5,719 bases of DNA, taken from assembly GCA_937873665.1 (NCBI GenBank), contig CALMYW010000424.1:1-5719 (forward strand), written 5' to 3'. The notes beneath the pieces are model-generated. The model saw only the letters and a list, made by a program, of their open reading frames with translations. It was not told the origin of the DNA and made no database searches. This document shows positions 1 to 5,198 of the stretch, one piece after another (within the stretch, counting starts at the first letter, position 1; every line of letters starts with the position of its first letter). Source of the stretch: an uncultured Sphingorhabdus sp. (GTDB lineage: Bacteria > Pseudomonadota > Alphaproteobacteria > Sphingomonadales > Sphingomonadaceae). The translations under genes and the position numbers were made by a program.

Positions 1-56
1 AACTCTGCGGTCAAGCGGACCCGCATTCTGCGGGCCGCTTACCTTGGCCGTTAGAG
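1..56 (+). repeat. attC site (60-bp type), 5' end cut by window
   Basis: The window opens with AAC, the last three bases of an R'' box, so about four bases of the site are missing. The stem is AAGCGG (13-18) with CCGCTT (35-40) and CCCGCA (20-25) with TGCGGG (29-34). A single unpaired A at 19 is the extrahelical base and TTC (26-28) is the terminal loop. The R' box GTTAGAG is at 50-56; its last base departs from GTTRRRY but matches the R'' CTCTAAC at 580-586. It belongs to the cassette upstream of the window, of which nothing else is seen. Confidence 0.9.
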
Positions 57-71
57 TATTTGAGGAAAGTC

Positions 72-569
72 ATGACCAAACATCAGTTCATTCCAGTTTT
101 GATTTTTTTTGCTTTTCTTGGGAGTGCACAAGGACAGGTCTATAAATGCATATCAAATGGAAAAACTATCTTTTCAGACGCACCTTGTCCTTCGAACTCT
201 AGTGGCGGATTAATTTTGGAAAAACAAAGCTCCGAAGAAAAATACAATGAGAGATTGCGTGCGCTCGAAGCGGAACAAGCGAAACAGCAAAGACGACAAA
301 ACGAAATGGAAAGAAATTTTTATGAACGCCCTCAACAACCAACAGTAGTTCAACATCAATATCAAAATCTCCCACCACCTCAAGAAACCTGGGCAGAGAG
401 GAATGAAAGACGTAATCGCGAGACTTCAAAAAGCAGCATTATGAACAACGGCGGGAAGTGGGATCAAAAAGCTGAAGCCGAACGAGAGGCTGCGAGGAGA
501 GAAGAACGTAGAAAGAATACATTTTTTTGCACTGGAACCGGAGGAGGTAATGCTGTTTGCACACGTTAA
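72..569 (+). CDS. Secreted DUF4124-type protein
   Basis: This 165-residue protein is the gene of cassette 1. Residues 1-21 form a Sec-type signal peptide: Lys3, a hydrophobic core at about 6-16, and a likely cleavage after SAQG before QVYKC. The mature N-terminus (22-39) has the pattern QVYKC...GKTIFSDAPC with two cysteines, typical of the DUF4124 domain of small proteobacterial periplasmic proteins. Next comes a long Glu/Gln/Arg-rich, probably coiled-coil or disordered region (about 50-155), then a short tail with two more cysteines (FFCTGTGGGNAVCTR). The ATG at 72 is chosen over an in-frame TTG at 60 because GAGG (62-65) lies 6 bases before it and the signal peptide begins there. The gene is richer in A+T than cassette 3, suggesting a different source. 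No biochemical function is established for DUF4124; an envelope role is inferred from the signal peptide. Confidence 0.88.
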   Translation: MTKHQFIPVLIFFAFLGSAQGQVYKCISNGKTIFSDAPCPSNSSGGLILEKQSSEEKYNERLRALEAEQAKQQRRQNEMERNFYERPQQPTVVQHQYQNLPPPQETWAERNERRNRETSKSSIMNNGGKWDQKAEAEREAARREERRKNTFFCTGTGGGNAVCTR

Positions 570-579
570 TGACAGCATG

Positions 580-639
580 CTCTAACTATCCAGTCAAGCC
601 GACCCGCCTACGGCGGGCGGCTTACCTTGCTCGTTAGGT
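580..639 (+). repeat. attC site closing cassette 1 (60 bp)
   Basis: R'' is CTCTAAC (580-586) and R' is GTTAGGT (633-639). The stem is AAGCCG (596-601) with CGGCTT (618-623), then CCCGCC (603-608) with GGCGGG (612-617), with unpaired A at 602 and loop TAC. R'' is the exact complement of the R' at 50-56. The minus strand of this site also encodes the last residues and the stop codon of the reversed gene in cassette 2. Confidence 0.95.
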
Positions 640-884
640 TGCATGGGTCGCGCCCATCTATCCCTGCGCAGCCTGATCGTCTCTTGTATCAGCGAATATG
701 CCCCACAGTCGTGCGGAGTCAGTGACCCGGCTGCAAGCAGGTCGGAATACAGGTCATCGCACAAGCTGCGCAATCTCTCTATTTCTCGTGCTGCCGCATG
801 TTCACGTTCGGTTTTTGGTGCGCGGCTATCCAGCAATTCGGCAATCAGTTCATTGTGCCGACGGGCTTGTTTGCTCTCGTTCAT
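594..884 (-). CDS. Hypothetical charged protein encoded in reverse in cassette 2
   Basis: This gene of 96 residues runs against the cassette orientation. I do not recognise the family. The sequence is highly charged and probably all-helical: the first half (ESKQARRHNELIAELLDSR, then a Glu/Arg-rich stretch) and the segment SLIQETIRLRRDRW look like amphipathic helices. The start at 884 is preferred because GAGG (plus-strand 890-893) sits 5 bases before ATG; a longer frame reaching back to 923 lies in the attC and has no such site. The last 13 or so residues (from NEQGK to GGSA) and the TGA stop are encoded by the attC of the neighbouring cassette 1, so the tail would change if the cassette moved. 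No clear promoter for this strand was found; being reversed, it cannot use transcription from an upstream Pc. The plus-strand frames across this interval are Ser/Arg/Cys-rich and look like shadows. Confidence 0.68.
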   Translation of the reverse strand: MNESKQARRHNELIAELLDSRAPKTEREHAAAREIERLRSLCDDLYSDLLAAGSLTPHDCGAYSLIQETIRLRRDRWARPMQPNEQGKPPAVGGSA

Positions 885-889
885 GCCAT

Positions 890-893
890 CCTC
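890..893 (-). promoter_or_regulatory. Ribosome binding site deciding the start of the reversed gene
   Basis: On the minus strand GAGG lies 5 bases before the ATG at 884. It is the only good Shine-Dalgarno match near the possible starts of this frame and sets the protein at 96 residues rather than 109. Confidence 0.65.
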
Positions 894-905
894 AAGTAGT
901 CTGCA

Positions 906-965
906 GCCTAACAACTCCATCAAGCCGAACCCGCTTCGCGGGTCGGCTTATGTCGGGCGTTAGGC
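906..965 (+). repeat. attC site closing cassette 2 (60 bp)
   Basis: R'' is GCCTAAC (906-912) and R' is GTTAGGC (959-965). The stem is AAGCCG (922-927) with CGGCTT (944-949) and ACCCGC (929-934) with GCGGGT (938-943); A928 is unpaired and TTC is the loop. Its R'' differs by one base from the complement of the R' at 633-639, the only imperfect cassette pairing in the window. Confidence 0.95.
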
Positions 966-1018
966 CGCAGCGGGACAAAATTAGGGGCGGGACTGGCGGC
1001 GCGCTGACATTTTTCACG

Positions 1019-1048
1019 AAAAACGATCGACAAAGCGATCGTTTTTTT
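1019..1048 (+). terminator. Perfect hairpin with T-tract ahead of the methyltransferase gene
   Basis: AAAAACGATCG (1019-1029) and CGATCGTTTTT (1036-1046) form an 11-bp perfect stem around loop ACAAAG, followed by an uninterrupted T run to 1048. This has the form of an intrinsic terminator that would stop transcripts arriving from upstream cassettes. It also overlaps the proposed promoter (its -35 lies in the left arm and loop), so it could equally be an operator with two CGATCG half-sites. The stem core is only 6 bp, so terminator strength is uncertain. Confidence 0.55.
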
Positions 1049-1055
1049 GTATGAT
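1027..1055 (+). promoter_or_regulatory. Sigma-70-type promoter for the restriction-modification cassette
   Basis: TCGACA (1027-1032) matches the -35 consensus at five of six positions. TATGAT (1050-1055) matches the -10 consensus at five of six. The spacer is exactly 17 bases. Transcription would begin near 1062, giving a leader of about 40 bases before the ATG at 1101. The -35 and spacer lie inside the hairpin at 1019-1048, so methylation, a bound repressor or strand extrusion there could affect initiation. An internal promoter is unusual for a cassette and suits a restriction-modification unit that must work wherever it inserts. Confidence 0.65.
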
Positions 1056-1100
1056 CCCAGCTTGCAATCTACACTCAACGAGCGACAAGGACATTCAGCT

Positions 1101-2375
1101 ATGACACGGCCCATTGGCATCGACCTGTTTGCTGGAGCCGGGGGGCTTAGCCTCGGTTTCGAGCAAGCTGGATTCGACCTCGTCGCGGCGGTGGACATCG
1201 ACCCGATCCACTGCGCTGCGCACAAGTTCAACTTTCCCAAGTGCGCTACTGTCTGCAAGAGCGTTGTCGATGTAACGGGTGACGAACTACGTCGCATCGC
1301 CGGGATTGGAAAGCGAGATATTGACATCGTGATTGGTGGCGCGCCTTGTCAAGGCTTCTCTCTCATCGGGAAGCGTGCGCTCGACGACTCGCGCAATCAG
1401 CTCGTGCATCACTATGTGCGCGTGGTGATGGAGTTGAAGCCAAAATACTTTGTGTTCGAGAACGTCAAAGGCCTCACCGTCGGCAAGCATCGCCAGTTTC
1501 TAAAGGAGGTTATCGAGGCCTTTCAGAATGGTGGCTACGATGTAGTAACGGATTACAGAGTGCTCAACGCAGCCGACTATGGAGTGCCGCAAGATAGACG
1601 CCGTTTGATCCTCATGGGCGCTCGCAAAGGTCTTCCTCTTCCGGCTTACCCGGAGGCTACTGGACGCACGACCGTAGGCGATGCCATAGGCGACATACCC
1701 GATGCGGAGAGATTCCCTGAACTATGGGAGCGCGACTGGGTGAAAGCGAAATACGGCAAGCCATCAACGTATGCGGCTTATCTTCGTGGAACGAAAGATG
1801 ATCCGACTGACTTCGGCTATCGCCGAAAATTCGACCCCATGCTACTCACTGGCTCATTGTTGACAGACCACACCGAGTTATCGCGTCAACGCTTTGCTGC
1901 CACAGCTCCCGACGATGTGGAGCCTGTCAGTCGGTTCAAGAAATTGGCTCTAAACGGCATCTGCAACACACTACGCGCAGGTACTGCGAGTGATCGAGGT
2001 GCGTTCACGTCGCCTCGCCCAATTCATCCGACAGTTCCGCGCGTCATCACTGTTCGTGAAGCTGCTCGCCTGCACTCCTATCCGGATTGGTTCCGATTCC
2101 ACGTGACCAAGTGGCACGGGTTCCGCCAGATCGGCAACAGCGTCCCTCCGTTGCTAGCTCGCGCTGTCGGAGGCCAGATCATGAAAGCTCTGCGCAACAA
2201 GCCAGAAAAACCATCCGAGATGTTGGCGCTTGGAGACCAGAGCCTGATTGGCATTTCTATGACTGATGCCGCAGCGATGTTTGGCGTTTCTAGCACGGTC
2301 ATTGCACGACGTAGCCGCCCTGTTGATCGGCCCGCACCTCGACATCAAGAAGAAAGAGAGCTGGTAACAGCATGA
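1101..2375 (+). CDS. DNA (cytosine-5-)-methyltransferase of a type II restriction-modification system
   Basis: This 424-residue enzyme transfers a methyl group from S-adenosylmethionine to C5 of cytosine in a specific DNA site. All main C5-methyltransferase motifs are present in order: motif I IDLFAGAGGLSLGF (7-20), motif IV GGAPCQGFS with catalytic Cys83, motif VI FENV (Glu120), motif VIII QDRRR (164-168), a target-recognition region (about 185-312), motif IX VITVREAARLHSYPD (315-329) and motif X QIGNSVPP (343-350). After motif X there is an extra tail of about 60 residues containing a helix-turn-helix-like stretch (about 385-406, TDAAAMFGVSSTVIARR). The ATG at 1101 is chosen over an in-frame TTG at 1047 because AAGGA (1087-1091) precedes it, motif I starts at once, and the TTG overlaps the promoter. 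The gene overlaps the nuclease gene by ATGA. Recognition sequence cannot be read from the sequence alone. Confidence 0.96.
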   Translation: MTRPIGIDLFAGAGGLSLGFEQAGFDLVAAVDIDPIHCAAHKFNFPKCATVCKSVVDVTGDELRRIAGIGKRDIDIVIGGAPCQGFSLIGKRALDDSRNQLVHHYVRVVMELKPKYFVFENVKGLTVGKHRQFLKEVIEAFQNGGYDVVTDYRVLNAADYGVPQDRRRLILMGARKGLPLPAYPEATGRTTVGDAIGDIPDAERFPELWERDWVKAKYGKPSTYAAYLRGTKDDPTDFGYRRKFDPMLLTGSLLTDHTELSRQRFAATAPDDVEPVSRFKKLALNGICNTLRAGTASDRGAFTSPRPIHPTVPRVITVREAARLHSYPDWFRFHVTKWHGFRQIGNSVPPLLARAVGGQIMKALRNKPEKPSEMLALGDQSLIGISMTDAAAMFGVSSTVIARRSRPVDRPAPRHQEERELVTA

Positions 2376-3169
2376 ACGGCACCACCAAGGCACCGAGCCG
2401 CTATCACCAGCTTATCGAGAAAATTTTCTTCGACGGGTACTCCGAGGGCATAACCGAAATTCCGTTCGAGCGCAAAGCACTCAAGGAAGCTGCCCAGGAG
2501 CTCGACATCGCGCTACCCGACAATCTTGGCGACGTGATCTACTCGATCCGTTTTCGCACTCCCATGCCTGCCAAGGTGTTGGCGACTCAGCCAGCGGGGC
2601 GCGAATGGATCATAGAATTGGTCGGGCGGGCCAAGTACCGCTTCCGCTTGGCAACGGTCAATCGCATCGTCCCCAACCCAAATCTCGCTGTCATTCGTAT
2701 TCCCGACAATACGCCTGAGATCATCGGTGTTTATGCGCTCGACGACGAGCAGGCGCTGTTAGCGAAAGTACGCTACAACCGCCTCATCGACATCTTTCTT
2801 GGCCTAACTACATTCTCTTTGCAGAATCATCTGCGTACGAGCGTCAAGGGCGTCGGACAAATCGAGATAGATGAGTTGTACGTTGGCCTCGACAAGTACG
2901 GGTGCCACTACGTCATTCCAGTACAAGCCAAGGGAGGCAGCGACCAAATTTCTGCAGTGCAGACCGCTCAAGACACTGCTTGGTGCACGCAGAAGTATCC
3001 AACTCTGCGATGCCGAGCTATCTCGGCGCAGTTCGTCAGCAGCGACCAGATCGCCCTGTTCGAGCTGAAAATCGATAACGACGAGCTCAAGGTTGTTGAG
3101 GAGCGGCACTACAAGCTGGTTCCTGCCGGAGAGCTCGATCACAAAGAAATCGTCAATTACCGAACATGA
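2372..3169 (+). CDS. Probable type II restriction endonuclease partner of the methyltransferase
   Basis: This 265-residue protein begins inside the methyltransferase stop codon (ATGA at 2372-2375), implying translational coupling so that the methyltransferase is made first. The position, length and overlap are those of a type II restriction enzyme gene. A candidate PD-(D/E)XK-type active site is seen at IEIDELYVGLD (164-174) followed by VIPVQAKGG (181-189): acidic residues Glu165, Asp167 and Glu168, then Gln185-x-Lys187 on the next predicted strand. The Q-x-K form is a known variant of the (D/E)-x-K pair. Downstream DQISAVQTAQD resembles the helix that follows the core in such nucleases. The N-terminal 130 residues show no motif I recognise and may hold DNA-recognition elements. 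The stop lies 20 bases before the R'' box, so the gene is whole. Cleavage site unknown; a hypothetical protein of other function is less likely given the context. Confidence 0.8.
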   Translation: MNGTTKAPSRYHQLIEKIFFDGYSEGITEIPFERKALKEAAQELDIALPDNLGDVIYSIRFRTPMPAKVLATQPAGREWIIELVGRAKYRFRLATVNRIVPNPNLAVIRIPDNTPEIIGVYALDDEQALLAKVRYNRLIDIFLGLTTFSLQNHLRTSVKGVGQIEIDELYVGLDKYGCHYVIPVQAKGGSDQISAVQTAQDTAWCTQKYPTLRCRAISAQFVSSDQIALFELKIDNDELKVVEERHYKLVPAGELDHKEIVNYRT

Positions 3170-3189
3170 CGATTCGAATCGTGCCTATG

Positions 3190-3249
3190 GCCTAACAATT
3201 CATTCAAGCCGACGCCGCTTCGCGGCGCGGCTTAATTCAGGCGTTAGCC
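3190..3249 (+). repeat. attC site closing cassette 3 (60 bp, aadA-like)
   Basis: R'' is GCCTAAC (3190-3196) and R' is GTTAGCC (3243-3249). The stem is AAGCCG (3206-3211) with CGGCTT (3228-3233) and CGCCGC (3213-3218) with GCGGCG (3222-3227); A3212 is unpaired and TTC is the loop. It matches the site at 5137-5196 at 58 of 60 positions. From memory it closely resembles the attC of aadA aminoglycoside-resistance cassettes. Confidence 0.97.
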
Positions 3250-3274
3250 ACCACCTATTACTCGGAGCGATGAA

Positions 3275-3880
3275 ATGAAAAATTTTGTTTTCGCAGTTCT
3301 GCTTGCCACCACGAGCTTGTACTGCCACGCAATTGATGGGCACAACGGAATCAAATTCAGCATGACCCAGCAACAACTGGAAGGCATGGGATTTATTTGC
3401 AACCCGAACACCAAATCAGAAAGATCATCTATTGCCACCTGCAAGCACATGGACATGACCGGCGCTGCATTCAGCGTACCCACACGAAACTACGAAGTGG
3501 AAATCGGTAGCGACAAGCGAGTGTCATCTATACGGGCTGACCTTGTTGGCATTCGTAGCACGGCTGACTATCTTGCCTTGCTAACCAACATCTCCGGATT
3601 CTTTCCGAAGAAAGATGAAGCGAACACCCATAGTCACCAAGGCTCCTACATGAAGGAGGCTTGGCGCGCCAATAACAATGCCGGCATTTCGGTGTTTTAC
3701 TCTTCTGGTGTAAAGGGCCTCATCAAAGACACTCTTTGGGTCAGCTTTCACAGCCCCAGCTTAATGGCTATGGCCGACAAGAAACGCGCCGAAGAGGCAG
3801 CGAAGAAATCTCGCGAGCCGAAAGAAAAGTCGTCCCCCGAAAATATCGAAGGTCAAGAACGTAGTCCCGAGCAGAAATAG
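3275..3880 (+). CDS. Secreted hypothetical protein, first gene of cassette 4
   Basis: This 201-residue protein is not one I recognise. Residues 1-19 form a signal peptide (Lys2, hydrophobic core FVFAVLLATTSL, likely cleavage after CHA); there is no lipobox. The mature start IDGHNGIKFSMTQQQLEGMGFIC resembles periplasmic proteins that open with a short G-x-x-F-x-M-[ST] element before a helix, but this is only a resemblance. Cys42 and Cys56 could form a disulfide. A globular alpha/beta region seems to end near 160 and is followed by a Lys/Glu-rich, low-complexity tail (about 163-201) that is probably disordered. GGAG (3264-3267) lies 7 bases before the start. An overlapping ATG-AAA-TGA at 3270 is a trivial upstream frame. 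The next gene begins 12 bases after its stop with no attC between, so the two travel as one cassette. Confidence 0.82.
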   Translation: MKNFVFAVLLATTSLYCHAIDGHNGIKFSMTQQQLEGMGFICNPNTKSERSSIATCKHMDMTGAAFSVPTRNYEVEIGSDKRVSSIRADLVGIRSTADYLALLTNISGFFPKKDEANTHSHQGSYMKEAWRANNNAGISVFYSSGVKGLIKDTLWVSFHSPSLMAMADKKRAEEAAKKSREPKEKSSPENIEGQERSPEQK

Positions 3881-3892
3881 AAGGCGTAAGCA

Positions 3893-4387
3893 ATGAAGGA
3901 CGCTCTCAAGAACCTTCAAGCTCAGTTGAACTCGGTTGGTGAGAAACTGGAGCAAGGAAGATCCTCCGTCGAGGTGAATTCTGTCGGCGACATAGATTCG
4001 ATTGCGCCATCAAAAGCCGGAATCTACTGGATTGAAACTACTATGCCACGAGACAAGCTGGCTTCAGCAATTTCAACCATCACCGGAAAAAAACGTGAAA
4101 CACGAAAAACAAAACCGGATGGGGTCGGATTTATTGAGCAGAGTGGCAACGAATTCTATGTCGCTTACTCGGGGACTCAAGACAACATCCGAAAACGACT
4201 TCGGCAACATCTATTCAACGAGGGTAGCGCAAGAACGGTGAAGCTTGGCTGCATTATTTCGCAAGCGCCGTTCTCAGACTTCAAGTGGCGAGTCGGGTTT
4301 GTCGAAATCGAAAGCTACGAGCTTCGTTATGCCCTTGAAGCTTGGTGGCGCTTGAAAATTGGGTGGCCTGTCTTTTGTCGCCGGTAG
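3893..4387 (+). CDS. GIY-YIG-fold protein, second gene of cassette 4
   Basis: This 164-residue cytoplasmic protein has the marks of the GIY-YIG nuclease superfamily: AGIYWIE (42-48) supplies GIY, YVAYSGT (89-95) stands in for YIG with Tyr92-Ser-Gly94, and NIRKRLRQH (98-106) carries the conserved arginine helix and a histidine. YALEAWWRLKIGWP (146-159) carries the likely metal-binding Glu149. About 40 residues precede the domain, the first 20 probably helical (MKDALKNLQAQLNSVGEKL). An insertion of roughly 40 residues rich in Lys and Thr separates the two signature strands. The protein ends five residues after GWP, so the asparagine often found near the end of the domain is not obvious. It may cut DNA, or only bind it. 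AAGG (3881-3884) precedes the start by 8 bases. The stop is one base before the attC. Confidence 0.78.
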   Translation: MKDALKNLQAQLNSVGEKLEQGRSSVEVNSVGDIDSIAPSKAGIYWIETTMPRDKLASAISTITGKKRETRKTKPDGVGFIEQSGNEFYVAYSGTQDNIRKRLRQHLFNEGSARTVKLGCIISQAPFSDFKWRVGFVEIESYELRYALEAWWRLKIGWPVFCRR

Positions 4388-4388
4388 T

Positions 4389-4458
4389 GGCTAACACTGC
4401 GCTCCAAGGGACGCTGCGCGATGAATCCGCGCAGCGCCCCTGAGCTTGGACGTTAGGC
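4389..4458 (+). repeat. attC site closing cassette 4 (70-bp type)
   Basis: R'' is GGCTAAC (4389-4395), the exact complement of the R' at 3243-3249. R' is GTTAGGC (4452-4458). The central stem is CGCTGCGCG (4412-4420) with CGCGCAGCG (4428-4436) around a 7-base loop, flanked by AGGG/CCCT pairing with an unpaired A at 4411. It belongs to a different attC family from the 60-bp sites and resembles the site at 5601-5672. Confidence 0.93.
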
Positions 4459-4492
4459 ATCACAATCAAACATTTCGCGAGGTGGATAGAAC

Positions 4493-4918
4493 ATGTTCTC
4501 GAAGCTCTTCGGCGGCGGCAAGCCTTCACCTCCTCGCTCGGTTGCTGGCCGACAGTGCTTTGATCTGATATGTGCAGCTCGGGAATACTTCAGCATTGAG
4601 AAGGGTTGGCCGCTACCGGCAAGTCTTGCGAAAGACCCCGTTTTTATTGGTCGCCTGATGGCCATGATGGACATGCTGTCGGAAAAATCAGGCGAATCCA
4701 ATTTCCTCAAACCAAACTGCAGGGGCTTGTTCTCCGTTATCTTCGGTGAGCCAAATGCAGAGCATGCGGCGCAACTGATGGCGCGGGGCGATTCCAACCC
4801 ACAGTTAATGCAAGCACTGGTCGCATTGGAGCAAGAGCTTCCAGGCAACTCCAACGCCAAGTTCGTCATGCTCAGCCGGATCGGGTCGCCTATGGTTGAT
4901 GCATTCAAGAAAAAATGA
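4493..4918 (+). CDS. Hypothetical protein, first gene of cassette 5
   Basis: This 141-residue protein has no family I recognise. It begins MFSKLFGGGK, a short amphipathic and glycine-rich start common in small cytosolic proteins, with no signal peptide or membrane segment. The rest looks helical: CFDLICAAREYFSIEKG, FIGRLMAMMDMLSEKSG, NAEHAAQLMARG, and PQLMQALVALEQEL. It ends with DAFKKK. Four methionine-rich helical segments suggest a compact helical domain. GAGGTGG (4479-4485) gives a strong ribosome binding site 7 bases before the ATG. Its stop overlaps the start of the next small ORF by ATGA. Coding character is good, but the function is unknown. Confidence 0.8.
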   Translation: MFSKLFGGGKPSPPRSVAGRQCFDLICAAREYFSIEKGWPLPASLAKDPVFIGRLMAMMDMLSEKSGESNFLKPNCRGLFSVIFGEPNAEHAAQLMARGDSNPQLMQALVALEQELPGNSNAKFVMLSRIGSPMVDAFKKK

Positions 4919-5142
4919 TCAGCAGCTACAGCTTCTATCTCGTAGTCGATCACTCCATTGACAATGCCGCAAGCACTATTGAATCGGTGTCGTCCTTGAG
5001 CGATTCACGCACATCTGTACATCCAGAACATGGCAATGGCATTTCCACCTTCCAAATCATCACAGCAGATTTGGTGGTTGCAACAAAGATCAAGTTGCTA
5101 TTTGGCGCTTATATTCGTCACGAGGACTCGGGTGATGCCTAA
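4915..5142 (+). CDS. Small ATGA-coupled ORF, second gene of cassette 5
   Basis: A 75-residue ORF begins in the stop codon of the preceding gene (ATGA, 4915-4918), so translation would be coupled; it has no clear ribosome binding site of its own. It fills the rest of the cassette and its TAA lies inside the R'' box of the attC (5137-5143), a position often seen for genuine cassette genes. The sequence (YSFYLVVDHSID..., then FQIITADLVVATKIKLLFGAY) has alternating hydrophobic residues fitting two or more beta strands; there is no signal peptide. I recognise no family. Support is by position and fit rather than homology, and it could be chance. Confidence 0.55.
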   Translation: MISSYSFYLVVDHSIDNAASTIESVSSLSDSRTSVHPEHGNGISTFQIITADLVVATKIKLLFGAYIRHEDSGDA

Positions 5143-5196
5143 CAATTCATTCAAGCCGACGCCGCTTCGCGGCGCGGCTTAATTCAGGTGTTAGAC
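5137..5196 (+). repeat. attC site closing cassette 5 (60 bp, aadA-like)
   Basis: R'' is GCCTAAC (5137-5143) and R' is GTTAGAC (5190-5196). The stem is AAGCCG (5153-5158) with CGGCTT (5175-5180) and CGCCGC (5160-5165) with GCGGCG (5169-5174), with unpaired A at 5159. The first 52 bases are identical to the site at 3190-3249; the two differences are at 5189 (T for C) and 5195 (A for C). The change at 5189 creates AGGTG ahead of the next gene. Confidence 0.97.
5186..5190 (+). promoter_or_regulatory. Ribosome binding site lying inside the upstream attC
   Basis: AGGTG ends on the G of the R' crossover point and is 8 bases from the ATG at 5199. The cassette itself contributes only TTAGACAT before its start codon, so this Shine-Dalgarno match belongs to the preceding cassette. 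Pairing in the attC hairpin may also affect access to it. Confidence 0.6.
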
Positions 5197-5198
5197 AT

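Noticed and set aside
60..71. TTG start adding four residues to the DUF4124-type protein
   Set aside because: The GAGG that would serve as ribosome binding site overlaps this TTG and is correctly spaced for the ATG at 72.
885..930. Minus-strand promoter for the reversed gene (TTGATG ... TACTTG)
   Set aside because: The spacing is about 19 bases and the -10 match is poor; not enough to call a promoter.
643..1054. Plus-strand ORFs in cassette 2 (643-963 and 698-1054)
   Set aside because: Ser/Arg/Cys-rich composition, no ribosome binding site, and the second runs across the attC into the next cassette; the minus-strand frame has a good start signal and natural composition.
1047..1100. TTG start that would extend the methyltransferase by 18 residues
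   Set aside because: It lies on the -10 region of the proposed promoter, has no ribosome binding site, and the added residues are not part of any methyltransferase motif; ATG at 1101 has AAGGA upstream and motif I immediately after.
920..1327. Minus-strand ORF of 135 residues across the attC and methyltransferase start
   Set aside because: It is antisense to conserved methyltransferase motif I and crosses a cassette boundary; a shadow frame.
4453..4953. Minus-strand ORF of 166 residues opposite the cassette 5 gene
   Set aside because: Longer than the plus-strand gene, but no start signal, shadow-like composition, and the plus-strand gene has a strong ribosome binding site and coupled partner.
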